Source: an uncultured Pseudomonadales bacterium
GTDB lineage: Bacteria; Pseudomonadota; Gammaproteobacteria; Pseudomonadales; Porticoccaceae
Direction: 5' to 3'
DNA length: 64,000 bases
Assembly: GCA_943788895.1 (NCBI GenBank)
Contig: CALSRZ010000005.1
Coordinates: forward strand, 186,001-250,000
Position 1 is the first letter of the stretch; each line of letters begins with the position of its first letter. The translations under genes were made by a program, and so were the position numbers. The notes beneath the pieces are model-generated. The model was not told the origin of the DNA. It searched no databases and worked only from the letters and a program-made list of their open reading frames with translations. Positions 31,550 to 41,452 of this stretch are shown here, piece after piece.

Positions 31550-34500
31550 TTATAGGTGATGGCTGAACCTGGCATAAAAGAATCTGCCGGTGGACTCATA
31601 GGTTCTTGAATCAAAGTTATCGTTGAATGCAGAGGCCAGGAAGGGTGGAGCTTCGTTGAGTATATTGTCGACCCCAACGGTTATCAGTGATTCACCGGAG
31701 TTAAAGTGATAGCTCATCTGCGCATCTTCGCGGGACCAGGCACCAGACTCGCGACGATTATCTGAATTGTTGACCGTCTCGGTTAAGCTGCTGACTCTAA
31801 ATGATGAGAGTGCAACTTCCCAGCGCCCAAACTGCCAGAACAGGTTAAGCCTGGTCTTCCATTTCGGCAGGCCTCCAGAACCCTCTGCCGCCTCATCTGC
31901 AAAGGTTCCCGACAATTCCTGAGTCTCTGCAGTCAAGGCCCTTTGAAGCTGGTATGAGTGGATATGCGAACCGCTCAGGTCAATCCCTAAACTACCCCAC
32001 TTGGCGATAAACACTCGCCAGGAAAGATCCGCATCAAAGCCGGAAATTTTTCGCATACCGAGATTTTCATTATTTGCCAGAACTCTCACCACTTCGCCAT
32101 TTTCATCGCGAATAATTCGATCGCTGAAACTCAGATCGGCTGCATTCTGGTCGAGAAAAAACTGGCCGCTGGCACCAATAATATTATCAACCTCGATGCG
32201 ATAGGCATCCACGCCAAAAGTGAAGTTGCGCAATCCGGGTGGCGTATAGATAAAGCCCAGGGAAAGGTTTTTCGAGATTTCAGGTCGCAGCGAGGTATTG
32301 CCGCCGGTGACGGTTAAATACTGAACGCGCAGCGGATCTGTCTGCACATCGCAGCCCGGCAGCAAACCAACATTTTCAGGGTTCGAACAGGGATCGACCA
32401 AAAACGCCTGGCTGATACTGTCACTCTGGTTTAGCTCAAACAGTGACGGCGCACGAAACCCCTGGGAAACACTACCGCGCAACATCAGGTCACTATTGGG
32501 CCGATAGCGCATCGCAAGCTTGGGATTGGCCTCTGAACCAAAGTCACTGTACTGAGTTGCCCTGAGGGAAATATTCGCCTCTAAAACAGGTTCCGCAACC
32601 ATACTCTCACTGGAAATAATCGGCACCAGTGATTCTATATAGAGCTCCGAACTGCTTCGCTCTCCCCGGCTACTACCAAACTCGCCCCCGATTAACTGGT
32701 TATTCTCGACGCGCGGATCGGCCTCGGTGAAAAAGGTTTCCCGGCGCATTTCCAATCCCGCCGCAAATTCAATATTTTCCACCGATGAAATTCTGGCAAT
32801 CTGAGAGATATCTATATTAATCGAGGCCAGTGTTGAGTGGCCGCGGTTAACCGCAGCGGCGCGAATATAGTCAAGCTGCCCATCAGTAATTGCTTCAGGC
32901 GCTCCAAAAAAATTAATTGGCACACAGCCATCTGTGCTGGCACAGATTGAACTGCTGCCAAGTCCCAGAGCAAGCTTTTCCGCGTCGACAAGATTGCTCC
33001 ATCGCTCATTGGCTTTATTTTCACTCCAGTTAAGGCTCACCTGCCACTCACCATCGAGCAGGGTTCCCATCAGCTTACTGTTGACGCGAAAAGTCTCAGA
33101 CTCATTAGCCTGCACACGGGGACCCAGACCTGTGAGCCTGATACGTGCATCGACAATATCCTCGGCAAATGGATTAAATTGGTTTGCAGCCGATATGCTG
33201 ATTGGTATCTCTTCAAAGGCGGTAAATATCGGCGCCGGGGCAAAGGTTATATAGGTGGTATTTTTCACGTAGCCGAGCTCAAAAGTACTCTCTACTGAAT
33301 TGAGCTGTGTCAGGCTGCCAGAGAGAAAAAATGAATCTCGCTCTGCCGGCACTAGCGAAGAGGTATGGGCCAGATAGTCAAAAAGATCTTCATCTGTCAC
33401 GCTGCGAAAATCTTCGGGGGAACTTCCATTCACCAGCCCCTCAGTAAGGGTGACCGTATTATCGTCGGTAACAATCCGTGCATTTGGTGTGGCGCTTGAG
33501 CGCTGGTCGACGCCGCCGCGCAAACGGCCGTCGGCGGAATTGGAAATTGCTCTATCGCGGCTAAAGAAGCCCGCCTGATCATAGTGGGAGGCCATCGCTA
33601 ACAGCTCTATCCCGGCAACTTTACCGCTAAGCAAAAGGTCGAAGCGGCTGGTCTGGTTGTCCCCTGCATCGGATATCCCGGAATAGGTATTCAATAGAAT
33701 TCCGTCAAAGCTTTTGCGCAAAATAACATTCACAACCCCGGCAATCGCATCCGACCCATAGATAGATGAACCACTGTCCTTAAGAATCTCGATTCGATCC
33801 ACGGCTGCCAGAGGAATACTGTTGAGATCAACTGAGCCACCATCAATGGCATTGACCGCGCTGCGCAACCCATTGATAAGGACCAGCGTATTGGTGGCGG
33901 GCAATCCCCGCAGGGTTACGCTGGCGGTTCCATTGCCACCATTGCTAACCGCCGTGCTTGCAGAATTTCCTGCCACTTCCGGGGTAAACCTCATTAGCTG
34001 TGACAATGTTTGCGCACCGGAAAGACGAATTTCAGTGGCGGTAATAATTTCTGTCGGGGTAAATGAGTTGCCGTTAATCTGCTTGAACCTGGATCCGGTC
34101 AGCGGCTTGCCGCGGACAATTAGCTCTTCGATCATCGGATACTGGTTTTTGCTGCGCTGCAGATCCTTATGCATCGCGGCACAGTCCCAACCGGCTCTAC
34201 AGCGCGGCAGCACTACCACGGTCTGGGGCCCTACAATGCGGTATTCGATATCACGATTTTCAATTAATAAATCCAGTATCTGCAGAATACTAAAGCTGCC
34301 AAGGACCTCTGGAGCATCCTGGTCATCTCTTATAGAAGAGGGAAAAATAATTGAAGACTGGGTCTGCTGGCCAAGTGCTATCAGCGAACCGTGAAGGCTC
34401 CCCGGGGACAGTTCAACCGGATAAATATCTGTGACAATCGCCTGAGCAGATGAACTTGGTAATAGCGTGCTCAGAAATAGGGGAAATAGACAGGCAATAG

Positions 34501-34570
34501 AAAGTAGAGATGTTCGGCTGATAGCCAACAGACGGCGGTAACCATTATTTAAAATACCCAAACATGCCAT
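31550..34570 (-). CDS. TonB-dependent receptor with N-terminal secretin/TonB (STN) domain
   Basis: 1006 aa; N-term SLHGSLIALGQQTQSSIIFPSSI...GSFSILQILDLLIENRDIEYRIVGPQTVVV STN domain; plug LRGLPATNTLVLINGLR...DRIEILKDSGSSIYGSDAIAGVVNVIL; C-terminal barrel ending in aromatic/H-H-L. Confidence 0.93.
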   Translation of the reverse strand: MACLGILNNGYRRLLAISRTSLLSIACLFPLFLSTLLPSSSAQAIVTDIYPVELSPGSLHGSLIALGQQTQSSIIFPSSIRDDQDAPEVLGSFSILQILDLLIENRDIEYRIVGPQTVVVLPRCRAGWDCAAMHKDLQRSKNQYPMIEELIVRGKPLTGSRFKQINGNSFTPTEIITATEIRLSGAQTLSQLMRFTPEVAGNSASTAVSNGGNGTASVTLRGLPATNTLVLINGLRSAVNAIDGGSVDLNSIPLAAVDRIEILKDSGSSIYGSDAIAGVVNVILRKSFDGILLNTYSGISDAGDNQTSRFDLLLSGKVAGIELLAMASHYDQAGFFSRDRAISNSADGRLRGGVDQRSSATPNARIVTDDNTVTLTEGLVNGSSPEDFRSVTDEDLFDYLAHTSSLVPAERDSFFLSGSLTQLNSVESTFELGYVKNTTYITFAPAPIFTAFEEIPISISAANQFNPFAEDIVDARIRLTGLGPRVQANESETFRVNSKLMGTLLDGEWQVSLNWSENKANERWSNLVDAEKLALGLGSSSICASTDGCVPINFFGAPEAITDGQLDYIRAAAVNRGHSTLASINIDISQIARISSVENIEFAAGLEMRRETFFTEADPRVENNQLIGGEFGSSRGERSSSELYIESLVPIISSESMVAEPVLEANISLRATQYSDFGSEANPKLAMRYRPNSDLMLRGSVSQGFRAPSLFELNQSDSISQAFLVDPCSNPENVGLLPGCDVQTDPLRVQYLTVTGGNTSLRPEISKNLSLGFIYTPPGLRNFTFGVDAYRIEVDNIIGASGQFFLDQNAADLSFSDRIIRDENGEVVRVLANNENLGMRKISGFDADLSWRVFIAKWGSLGIDLSGSHIHSYQLQRALTAETQELSGTFADEAAEGSGGLPKWKTRLNLFWQFGRWEVALSSFRVSSLTETVNNSDNRRESGAWSREDAQMSYHFNSGESLITVGVDNILNEAPPFLASAFNDNFDSRTYESTGRFFYARFSHHL

Positions 34571-34610
34571 GCGGCACAGACCCAGGCTAAAGACAGGGGA
34601 TCATTAAACC

Positions 34611-35624
34611 TTAAGGATTGGGCTGAGACAACAACCATTTATTGTCGCGGAGAGTCAGCTCCAGACCCAGAGCCTGAGCTACCGCAGCGAGAGTTTCTTT
34701 CTTTTGACGGGACGAGAATGTGCCGGATATTTTGATGCTTTGAGACACATCATCGGCGACGATAACTTTTTTGTGCAGATAGCGATTGAGCATCTCAACG
34801 GCATCCCCAATCGAGGTGTTTTCAAATAACAGCTGTCCCTGTCGCCATGCCGTGGCCTGAACATTCTGTATATTGGCCTCAGACAGGCCGCGAACCGAAT
34901 CAATTTCCAGTGCTTCGTCAGCCGTCAACAACCTTGATTGAGCCGAGGCAACAGAGGATCCGCCCGCCTCTTCCACTCGCACAATGCCCTCGCTAACGGA
35001 GACTATGGCACTCTGGTCAGTGGCCCGATAAATATTAAATGCTGTGCCCACTGCACGGACAGTTGCACCAGCCACATCGACAATAAAGGGTCTGTCCAAA
35101 TCACTGGCAACCGTGAAGAAAACCTCGCCCTTGAGCAACTCAATCTCACGGGAACTATCCGTTAGGGATACGGAGATTTCGCTATTGGTATTGAGCTCAA
35201 CAACGCTGCCATCGCCAAGGGTAACCGCTAGATACTGGCCTGTACCTGCAGCGTAAATTTCACCCTGGGGCTGAAAATTAAATACCGCAATAAAACCAAC
35301 CGCAGCCAGAGAAAAAGCCAGGGCCATCGGCTTCCACAGATTTTGTAATTTCTCCAACAGGCCAAAACCTGCTGCTGGCTTGCTATCAGCGGCTCTTTCA
35401 GGGGGCTTTTCTGCTAACAGCTCGTCTACCGGAAGATAAGAGACGGCGCCCATTGTCTGCCAAAGTTCCAGCGCCTGATCCCAGGCCGACTGATGAGACT
35501 CTTCGTCCGTAAGCCAAACTGAAAAATCCTCAAGATCTTTCTCGCTAACGTTTTCGCCACGCAACGCAACAACCCAGGCAAAGGCCTGGTCGAGGATGTT
35601 TTGATCAATTTGCGTTGCGGTCAA
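34611..35624 (-). CDS. FecR-like anti-sigma factor/transmembrane regulator
   Basis: 337 aa, single TM, FecR domain (EIELLKGEVFFTVASDLDRPFIVDVAGATVRAVGTAFNIY), C-term secretin-like RYLHKKVIVADDVSQSIKISGTFS. Confidence 0.92.
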   Translation of the reverse strand: MTATQIDQNILDQAFAWVVALRGENVSEKDLEDFSVWLTDEESHQSAWDQALELWQTMGAVSYLPVDELLAEKPPERAADSKPAAGFGLLEKLQNLWKPMALAFSLAAVGFIAVFNFQPQGEIYAAGTGQYLAVTLGDGSVVELNTNSEISVSLTDSSREIELLKGEVFFTVASDLDRPFIVDVAGATVRAVGTAFNIYRATDQSAIVSVSEGIVRVEEAGGSSVASAQSRLLTADEALEIDSVRGLSEANIQNVQATAWRQGQLLFENTSIGDAVEMLNRYLHKKVIVADDVSQSIKISGTFSSRQKKETLAAVAQALGLELTLRDNKWLLSQPNP

Positions 35625-35990
35625 TGGCTTGTACCTATTATTAGCCTGTGTTCTTTTTAGTCGCTAGTATTCTTCTGGTTTGCTCGTATCGAGCGTATTT
35701 CTCTATTTAATAAGATTAATCACAGCTTAGACGAGCAAAAGAGCAAATACCCCAGACCATCTTGCCAATAAAAAAATTAGCCGCGCATTATCTACTACTG
35801 CATACAATATTTATACCAACGGCTCGCTGATAGATGAAGTTTTGCCCCAAAGCCAGCCAGATCGAGCATTTCAGCGGCTTACAGGAAAAGGATAGTATAG
35901 GAATCGTCTTTTATCGCGCCCTGATATAAGGCAGAAAGGCGGCAATCGCACCACAATGGGGCGATTTAACTAGCGGTTAATGCTATGCAG

Positions 35991-36536
35991 CTATTGATCT
36001 GCCTTGGCGAGCGCGCTGCGCAAATGTTTGAGCGCCTCAAGAATATATTTCTCAACAGAGCTGACCGAAACGCCCATCTGCGTGGCAATCTCTCCGTAGG
36101 TAAGACCTTTTGCACGATTGAGAATAAATGCCTGCCTTGGATTTTGCGGCAGCCCTTCGAGAGCTTGGTAAATAAACGTCAATGTCTGTCTGGCTTCCAT
36201 CTCGCGTTCAAGGGGAATATTTTCAACCAGTGCACTGACTTGGGTAACACCATCATTAGGGGCTTTAGCACCCTCACGCTCTAAATAGTTTTGATGTAAA
36301 ACTTTTCTGCGTAACTGGTCGATCGACATATTGGCAGCGACTTGAAAGAGGAAGGCCTTGGCATTGGATAACTTGCTGGGATCGTCGAGGGTATAGAGAC
36401 GTATAAATGCCGCCTGCGCGATATCTTCGGCATCTTCACGGCTGCTCATACGACGTGCCAAAAAACGAACAAGCGTCGTGCTGTGCTGGTTAATTAAATT
36501 TTCAACGAAATCTTTATTATTGTAATTCATACTCAT
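35991..36536 (-). CDS. ECF sigma-70 factor, FecI-like
   Basis: RFLARRMSSREDAEDIAQAAFIRLY, GLPQNPRQAFILNRAKGLTYGEIATQMGVSVSSVEKYILEAL. Confidence 0.93.
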   Translation of the reverse strand: MSMNYNNKDFVENLINQHSTTLVRFLARRMSSREDAEDIAQAAFIRLYTLDDPSKLSNAKAFLFQVAANMSIDQLRRKVLHQNYLEREGAKAPNDGVTQVSALVENIPLEREMEARQTLTFIYQALEGLPQNPRQAFILNRAKGLTYGEIATQMGVSVSSVEKYILEALKHLRSALAKADQ

Positions 36537-36615
36537 TCTGACAAGATGGGAGTTGTTCAGTTACAAATTAAACAAGTATTTTCAGGGAACTCTAACACAA
36601 ATTTCGGATAAATCT

Positions 36616-37575
36616 ATGGGTTATGCACAGTCAGATTTTGTACCGCAAAACATAGAGAACCTGCGGCAGAACCTCCCGCCGTTCAATGCTGCGGCGGCAG
36701 CTAATCCAGCCGCTAACAGCGCACTGAAAAACTACCTTGATTTTTATCGCCTGCCGCGCCCAGACGACAACATACAGCTATATGCCGGGCATCTATGCGA
36801 CGCTGACCAACAGACCCATATTATGGCTTGGCACCCTGTCGGCGCTAGGGGAACTGTCGTTATAGTCCATGGCTATCTCGATCACACCGGCCTCTATAGA
36901 AACCTGATTAATGAGCTTCTTGACCGCCAGTTCGCCGTGGTCTGCTTTGATCTTGTTGGCCACGGCCTGTCGAGTGGCGAGCCGGGCTATATTAAAACTT
37001 ACAGCACATATGTCCGTCAGCTAAATCAGGTGATCAGTGCCGCCACCGAATTTCTCCCGGGCCCGCTGCATGGCATCGGGCAGAGTACTGGTGGGGCCGT
37101 CTTGCTAAAACAGCTACTCGAACAGATCAATACCAGCAACTATCCCTTTGCCAGTCTCAATCTTTTGGCTCCGCTTGTGCATCCGCGTTTATGGAAATTT
37201 AATCGCTGGGCTTTCAGGCTCACCGGCCGCTTTCGCAAGACCGTTAAAAGAGTTTTTCGAAAAAACTCTCATGATGGGGAGTTTTTACATTTCCTGCAGC
37301 ATCAAGACCCCTTTCAACCACGCAGATTGCCAAAAGCCTGGATCGGCGCTATGGCGAATTGGGTCGAGGAAATAGAAAATCACCCGGGCAGCAACTTTCC
37401 AATCAATGTGATTCAGGGCGATGGGGATGGAACTCTGGATTGGCGCTATAACATCAGGCTACTCGAGGAAAAATTTCCTCAGATGAGCCTTAACCTGATC
37501 GATGATGCCGGTCACCATATGGCGAATGAGCGCGAGGACTTACGGAAAAAAATCTTTGCCGCTATTAAGCTTTAG
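36616..37575 (+). CDS. Alpha/beta hydrolase (serine aminopeptidase S33/lysophospholipase-like)
   Basis: VIVHGYLDHTGLYRNLI, CFDLVGHGLSSGEPGYI, GIGQSTGGAVLLKQL; C-term DDAGHHMANE. Confidence 0.88.
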   Translation: MGYAQSDFVPQNIENLRQNLPPFNAAAAANPAANSALKNYLDFYRLPRPDDNIQLYAGHLCDADQQTHIMAWHPVGARGTVVIVHGYLDHTGLYRNLINELLDRQFAVVCFDLVGHGLSSGEPGYIKTYSTYVRQLNQVISAATEFLPGPLHGIGQSTGGAVLLKQLLEQINTSNYPFASLNLLAPLVHPRLWKFNRWAFRLTGRFRKTVKRVFRKNSHDGEFLHFLQHQDPFQPRRLPKAWIGAMANWVEEIENHPGSNFPINVIQGDGDGTLDWRYNIRLLEEKFPQMSLNLIDDAGHHMANEREDLRKKIFAAIKL

Positions 37576-37588
37576 ATTTACAGAAATA

Positions 37589-38983
37589 TCAGTTGTAAAT
37601 AGCGCCGGGTAACCAGGTTGCCAGCGCCGGCCATACTGATAGCATCAGCATCAACAGCAGCTGAATCATAATAAATGGCGCGACACCGCGATACATATCC
37701 GAGGTTTCAACCGAGGCTGGCGCAACACCGCGCAGATAGAACAGAGCAAACCCGAATGGCGGCGTTAAAAAGGAAGTCTGCAGATTTATCGCAATCATAA
37801 TGCCCAGCCATACCGGATCCAAGCCCATGGCGAGCAGTACCGGACCAACAATCGGCACCACAACAAAAGTAATCTCAATAAAGTCGAGTACAAAGCCGAG
37901 TAAAAAGATAACCACCATAACCAGAATAGTTGCACTGACCACACCGCCCGGCAGTTGCGAGAAGAATTGCTCAACCAGCTCCTCACCACCAAAACCGCGA
38001 AATACCAGCGAGAATATCGCCGCGCCAATCAGAATCAAAAACACCATTGAGGTCACTTCGGTGGTGTTCTGTCCAACTTCACGCAGGCGAGCTACTGACA
38101 GCTGCCCCTTAAACATCGCCAACAGAGTCGCGCCAAAGGCACCCACCGCTGCAGCTTCGGTCGGGGTTGCTGCACCAGTCAAAATTGAACCCAGTACGGC
38201 GGCAATCAAAAATATCGGCGGCAGTAAATTGCGCATCGCCCGGGACAATTTATGGGTCGCCGGAGAGTGCTCAGCTTCTGGCTGAAGTGGGGACTGTTGT
38301 AGCTCAGGTTGTAGCTGGGGCTTGGCAAACACAATGACATAAAGGCTGTAGAGCACCACCAGAATCAGCCCGGGAATAATGGCTCCGACAAACAGGTCGC
38401 CAATAGAGACCACCTTGGGTGTAAATATACCCATATTTAACTGCGCCTGCTGATAGGCACTGGAGAGAATATCGCCGAGTAAAACCAGCGCAATTGAGGG
38501 CGGAATAATCTGCCCAAGGGTACCAGTGGCGCAAATAATTCCGGTGGCTTGAGATGAGGAATAGCCGCGCTTCAACATGGTCGGCAGCGACATCAAGCCC
38601 ATGGTCACCACTGTGGCGCCAACAATGCCTGTGCTCGCCGCCAGCAACGCACCGACCAATACCACGGAGATACCCAGACCGCTGCGAAAACCACTAAAAA
38701 GATCGGCCATACTTTCGAGTAGGTCTTCCGAGAGCCGCGACTTTTCCAGCATCACCCCCATCAATACAAATAGAGGCACCGCAATAAGCGTGGTATTTTT
38801 AACGGTACCAAACAGGCGGTTGGGCAGCGCCTGTAAAAAAGCCATATCAAAATGGCCGGTGGCATAGCCAACCAGGGCAAATATAAGCGCAGTGCCTGAC
38901 AGGGATAGCGCCACGGGATAACCTGCCATCAACACCAGGCAGACCACCAAAAACATAAATAGCGGGATAAATTCAGCCATCAC
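37589..38983 (-). CDS. dctM: TRAP transporter large permease (DctM)
   Basis: 464 aa, multi-TM; IGLAVAA-type GIVGATVVTMGLMSLPTMLKRGYSSSQATGIICATGTLGQIIPPSI. Confidence 0.95.
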   Translation of the reverse strand: MMAEFIPLFMFLVVCLVLMAGYPVALSLSGTALIFALVGYATGHFDMAFLQALPNRLFGTVKNTTLIAVPLFVLMGVMLEKSRLSEDLLESMADLFSGFRSGLGISVVLVGALLAASTGIVGATVVTMGLMSLPTMLKRGYSSSQATGIICATGTLGQIIPPSIALVLLGDILSSAYQQAQLNMGIFTPKVVSIGDLFVGAIIPGLILVVLYSLYVIVFAKPQLQPELQQSPLQPEAEHSPATHKLSRAMRNLLPPIFLIAAVLGSILTGAATPTEAAAVGAFGATLLAMFKGQLSVARLREVGQNTTEVTSMVFLILIGAAIFSLVFRGFGGEELVEQFFSQLPGGVVSATILVMVVIFLLGFVLDFIEITFVVVPIVGPVLLAMGLDPVWLGIMIAINLQTSFLTPPFGFALFYLRGVAPASVETSDMYRGVAPFIMIQLLLMLMLSVWPALATWLPGAIYN

Positions 38984-39537
38984 AGCATCGGCTCAAGATG
39001 ATCCGGCGCTGTTCCATCAGGTCTGTTCAGCAGCACCAGTAAATTTCTCAGAGTCTCGGCAATGCCTTGCAGAATTAGCGTCGCCGGCATTAATAAAAGC
39101 AGGGTCTTTAATAGGTAGATGCCAGCAATACCGCTGCGCTCTTCCGAGGTCTCGCCAATGGCCCAGCTGGCCAGCACATAGTCCCAGGAGAAAATGAAGA
39201 TCAGCAGGCAGACCGGCAACAAAAACAGCAGGCCGCCAATAAAATCGACCAGCGCTTTTTTGCGCGGCGAAAATCCGCGGTAAAAAATATCCACGCGCAC
39301 ATGACCGCCGCGCTGCAAGGTAAAGGCAATACCGAGCATAAATACCACGCCGTGCAGATAGGTAATCGATTCCTGCAAGGCTATGGAGCCGCTTTCAAAG
39401 TAGTAGCGCAACACCACAATAATCACCGTGAGGACAACCATCAATAATGTTAACCAAGAGATCGTCCTACCGGTAATATCGGTAAAGCGGTCGATGCTCT
39501 TAATTAAGTGCCGAATTAAATACTGAGAGGCTTTCAC
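38980..39537 (-). CDS. dctQ: TRAP transporter small permease (DctQ)
   Basis: 185 aa, four TM, GGHVRVDIFYRGFSPRKKALVD; overlaps dctM. Confidence 0.92.
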   Translation of the reverse strand: MKASQYLIRHLIKSIDRFTDITGRTISWLTLLMVVLTVIIVVLRYYFESGSIALQESITYLHGVVFMLGIAFTLQRGGHVRVDIFYRGFSPRKKALVDFIGGLLFLLPVCLLIFIFSWDYVLASWAIGETSEERSGIAGIYLLKTLLLLMPATLILQGIAETLRNLLVLLNRPDGTAPDHLEPML

Positions 39538-39650
39538 CGGATTATCTAAAACCTTGTAATGCTAATGGAATTGAGTAGCGTGGGTAAATTTGGCGCTTAG
39601 TATAACTGGCTAATTCACAGGCCGATAGAGACCCTCCACGGCAACAACCT

Positions 39651-41435
39651 TTGACGATATTCGCCGCACTGGCTAAGCTGTTAGTTCCTGACCGGCTTAT
39701 ACTCTTTTATCCAGGCTATTATTTAATGCATAAATTACGCGATGCTTCCCTAGAGATCATCCTGATAATTCTGATCGGCACGCTAATTGGTGCAACTCTC
39801 GCCATCGTCTGTAATCTTTTTGTTATCGGTGTACATTGGTTTGAACTGCAGCGCGAAGCCAGCACGCTTTTCTCACTTAATATTGGCGATCAGCTACTGT
39901 CATTTTCCAGCGTGATTTTTCTGTGGATAGCCGCGGCTATTGTTGTCGCCCTTAAAGTCGGATTTGGCATTACCCGCTGGACTGGTCCCGCAGACTCTAT
40001 CTATGCCGCCCATCAGATCAATGAGCCACTGAATATTAAAACCGGTCTGGCCTCAACTCTGGCGGCGTTTGCCGCTGCCAGTGGTGGCGCTTCGGTCGGA
40101 CAGTACGGGCCGCTGGTTCACTTCGGCGCGACCATGGGAGTCTGGGTTAAGCGTTTTGTCTCCAGCCGCCTTACCCACGAGGTCTATCTTGGCTGTGGTG
40201 TTGCCGCAGCCATTTCCGCAGGATTTAATGCGCCGATTGCCGGGGTGATTTTTGCCCATGAGGCCATTCTGCGACACTTTTCTGTGCGTACCATTGCGCC
40301 GATCACTGTGGCGTCGATTTCTGCCAGCGCGCTCAGCCACCTGTGGTTCCCCCACTCAATAACCTTTGAAATCAACTCTCTGGTGCCACCGCTTGCTGAA
40401 ATTGTTCCCGTACTGGCTGTACTGGCGCCACTGTTTTCACTAATCGCTGTCTGCTTTATGTGGGCTCTGCGCTACTCTGCCAGAAGCGCGGTTAAATTAA
40501 CCCTAAAGAGAAAAGTCTCACCCCTGCTACTACCGTTTATTGCTGCGACCATTTGCGGGCTGGTCGGGGTTTGGATTCCACAGATTCTGGGGCTGGGATT
40601 CTCCAGCATCAATAATATGATCGCCGGTGAATTTGCTCTCTCCCTGCTCTTTGCGGTGTTGATTGCCAAGCTGTTGATGACTGCTCTCTGTATAGGCTTT
40701 GGGCTGTTTGGCGGGGTTTTTTCACCTTCATTATTTATCGGTGTTGCCGCTGGCGCGCTGGCCGGGCAGTTAATCACTCTGTTTGGCTTTGCCGATATCG
40801 CCAGCATTATCAGTGTTGCCGGGATGGCGGCGGTTAGCTCGGCAGTGATTGGCGCCCCGATCACCGCAGTGATTATTGTTCTCGAGCTTACTCAGTCCTA
40901 CACCTATGCCGTCGCGGTGATGGTCTCAGTGATGCTCTGCAGCCTGATTACCAACCGGTTATTTGGTCAGTCATTTTTTGATCGCCAGCTGCTCGATCGC
41001 GGTATTGATCTATTTAAAGGCCGTGAGGCCATTGCACTGCGACAGAAGAATATCGGTGATTTTGTCAGCCAGAATTATCTTCGCGTAACCACACAGACTT
41101 CAGGTCAAGATCTCTGCAAGCAGATGAAAAGTCGCGGCCAGACTGAAGCCTATATAGTCGACGACAGTGGCGTGCTATTGGGTAAAATTTCGCTTTACGC
41201 GGCAATCGACGCTGCCGACAGCAGTATTGAACGTTTTATGGATAGTCGCCCGACTATCCTATACAGCCACAACAGCCTCGACGAATCGATGCTCAAAGTC
41301 CGTCAATTTGTTGGCGAAAGTCTGCCTGTGGTCGATGCCGAAACCGGCAAGCTGGAGGGCTCCATCACTGAGGGTGCGCTTTTTCAGGCGGTTACCGATG
41401 TACAAAAACAGGCGCGAACTCTGGAGCGCGCCTGA
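39651..41435 (+). CDS. ClC-family chloride channel/antiporter with CBS domains
   Basis: GGASVGQYGPLVHFGATMG, GFNAPIAGVIFAHEAIL, GLFGGVFSPSLFIG. Confidence 0.93.
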   Translation: MTIFAALAKLLVPDRLILFYPGYYLMHKLRDASLEIILIILIGTLIGATLAIVCNLFVIGVHWFELQREASTLFSLNIGDQLLSFSSVIFLWIAAAIVVALKVGFGITRWTGPADSIYAAHQINEPLNIKTGLASTLAAFAAASGGASVGQYGPLVHFGATMGVWVKRFVSSRLTHEVYLGCGVAAAISAGFNAPIAGVIFAHEAILRHFSVRTIAPITVASISASALSHLWFPHSITFEINSLVPPLAEIVPVLAVLAPLFSLIAVCFMWALRYSARSAVKLTLKRKVSPLLLPFIAATICGLVGVWIPQILGLGFSSINNMIAGEFALSLLFAVLIAKLLMTALCIGFGLFGGVFSPSLFIGVAAGALAGQLITLFGFADIASIISVAGMAAVSSAVIGAPITAVIIVLELTQSYTYAVAVMVSVMLCSLITNRLFGQSFFDRQLLDRGIDLFKGREAIALRQKNIGDFVSQNYLRVTTQTSGQDLCKQMKSRGQTEAYIVDDSGVLLGKISLYAAIDAADSSIERFMDSRPTILYSHNSLDESMLKVRQFVGESLPVVDAETGKLEGSITEGALFQAVTDVQKQARTLERA

Positions 41436-41452
41436 TCCTTTTTAATTAAGCG

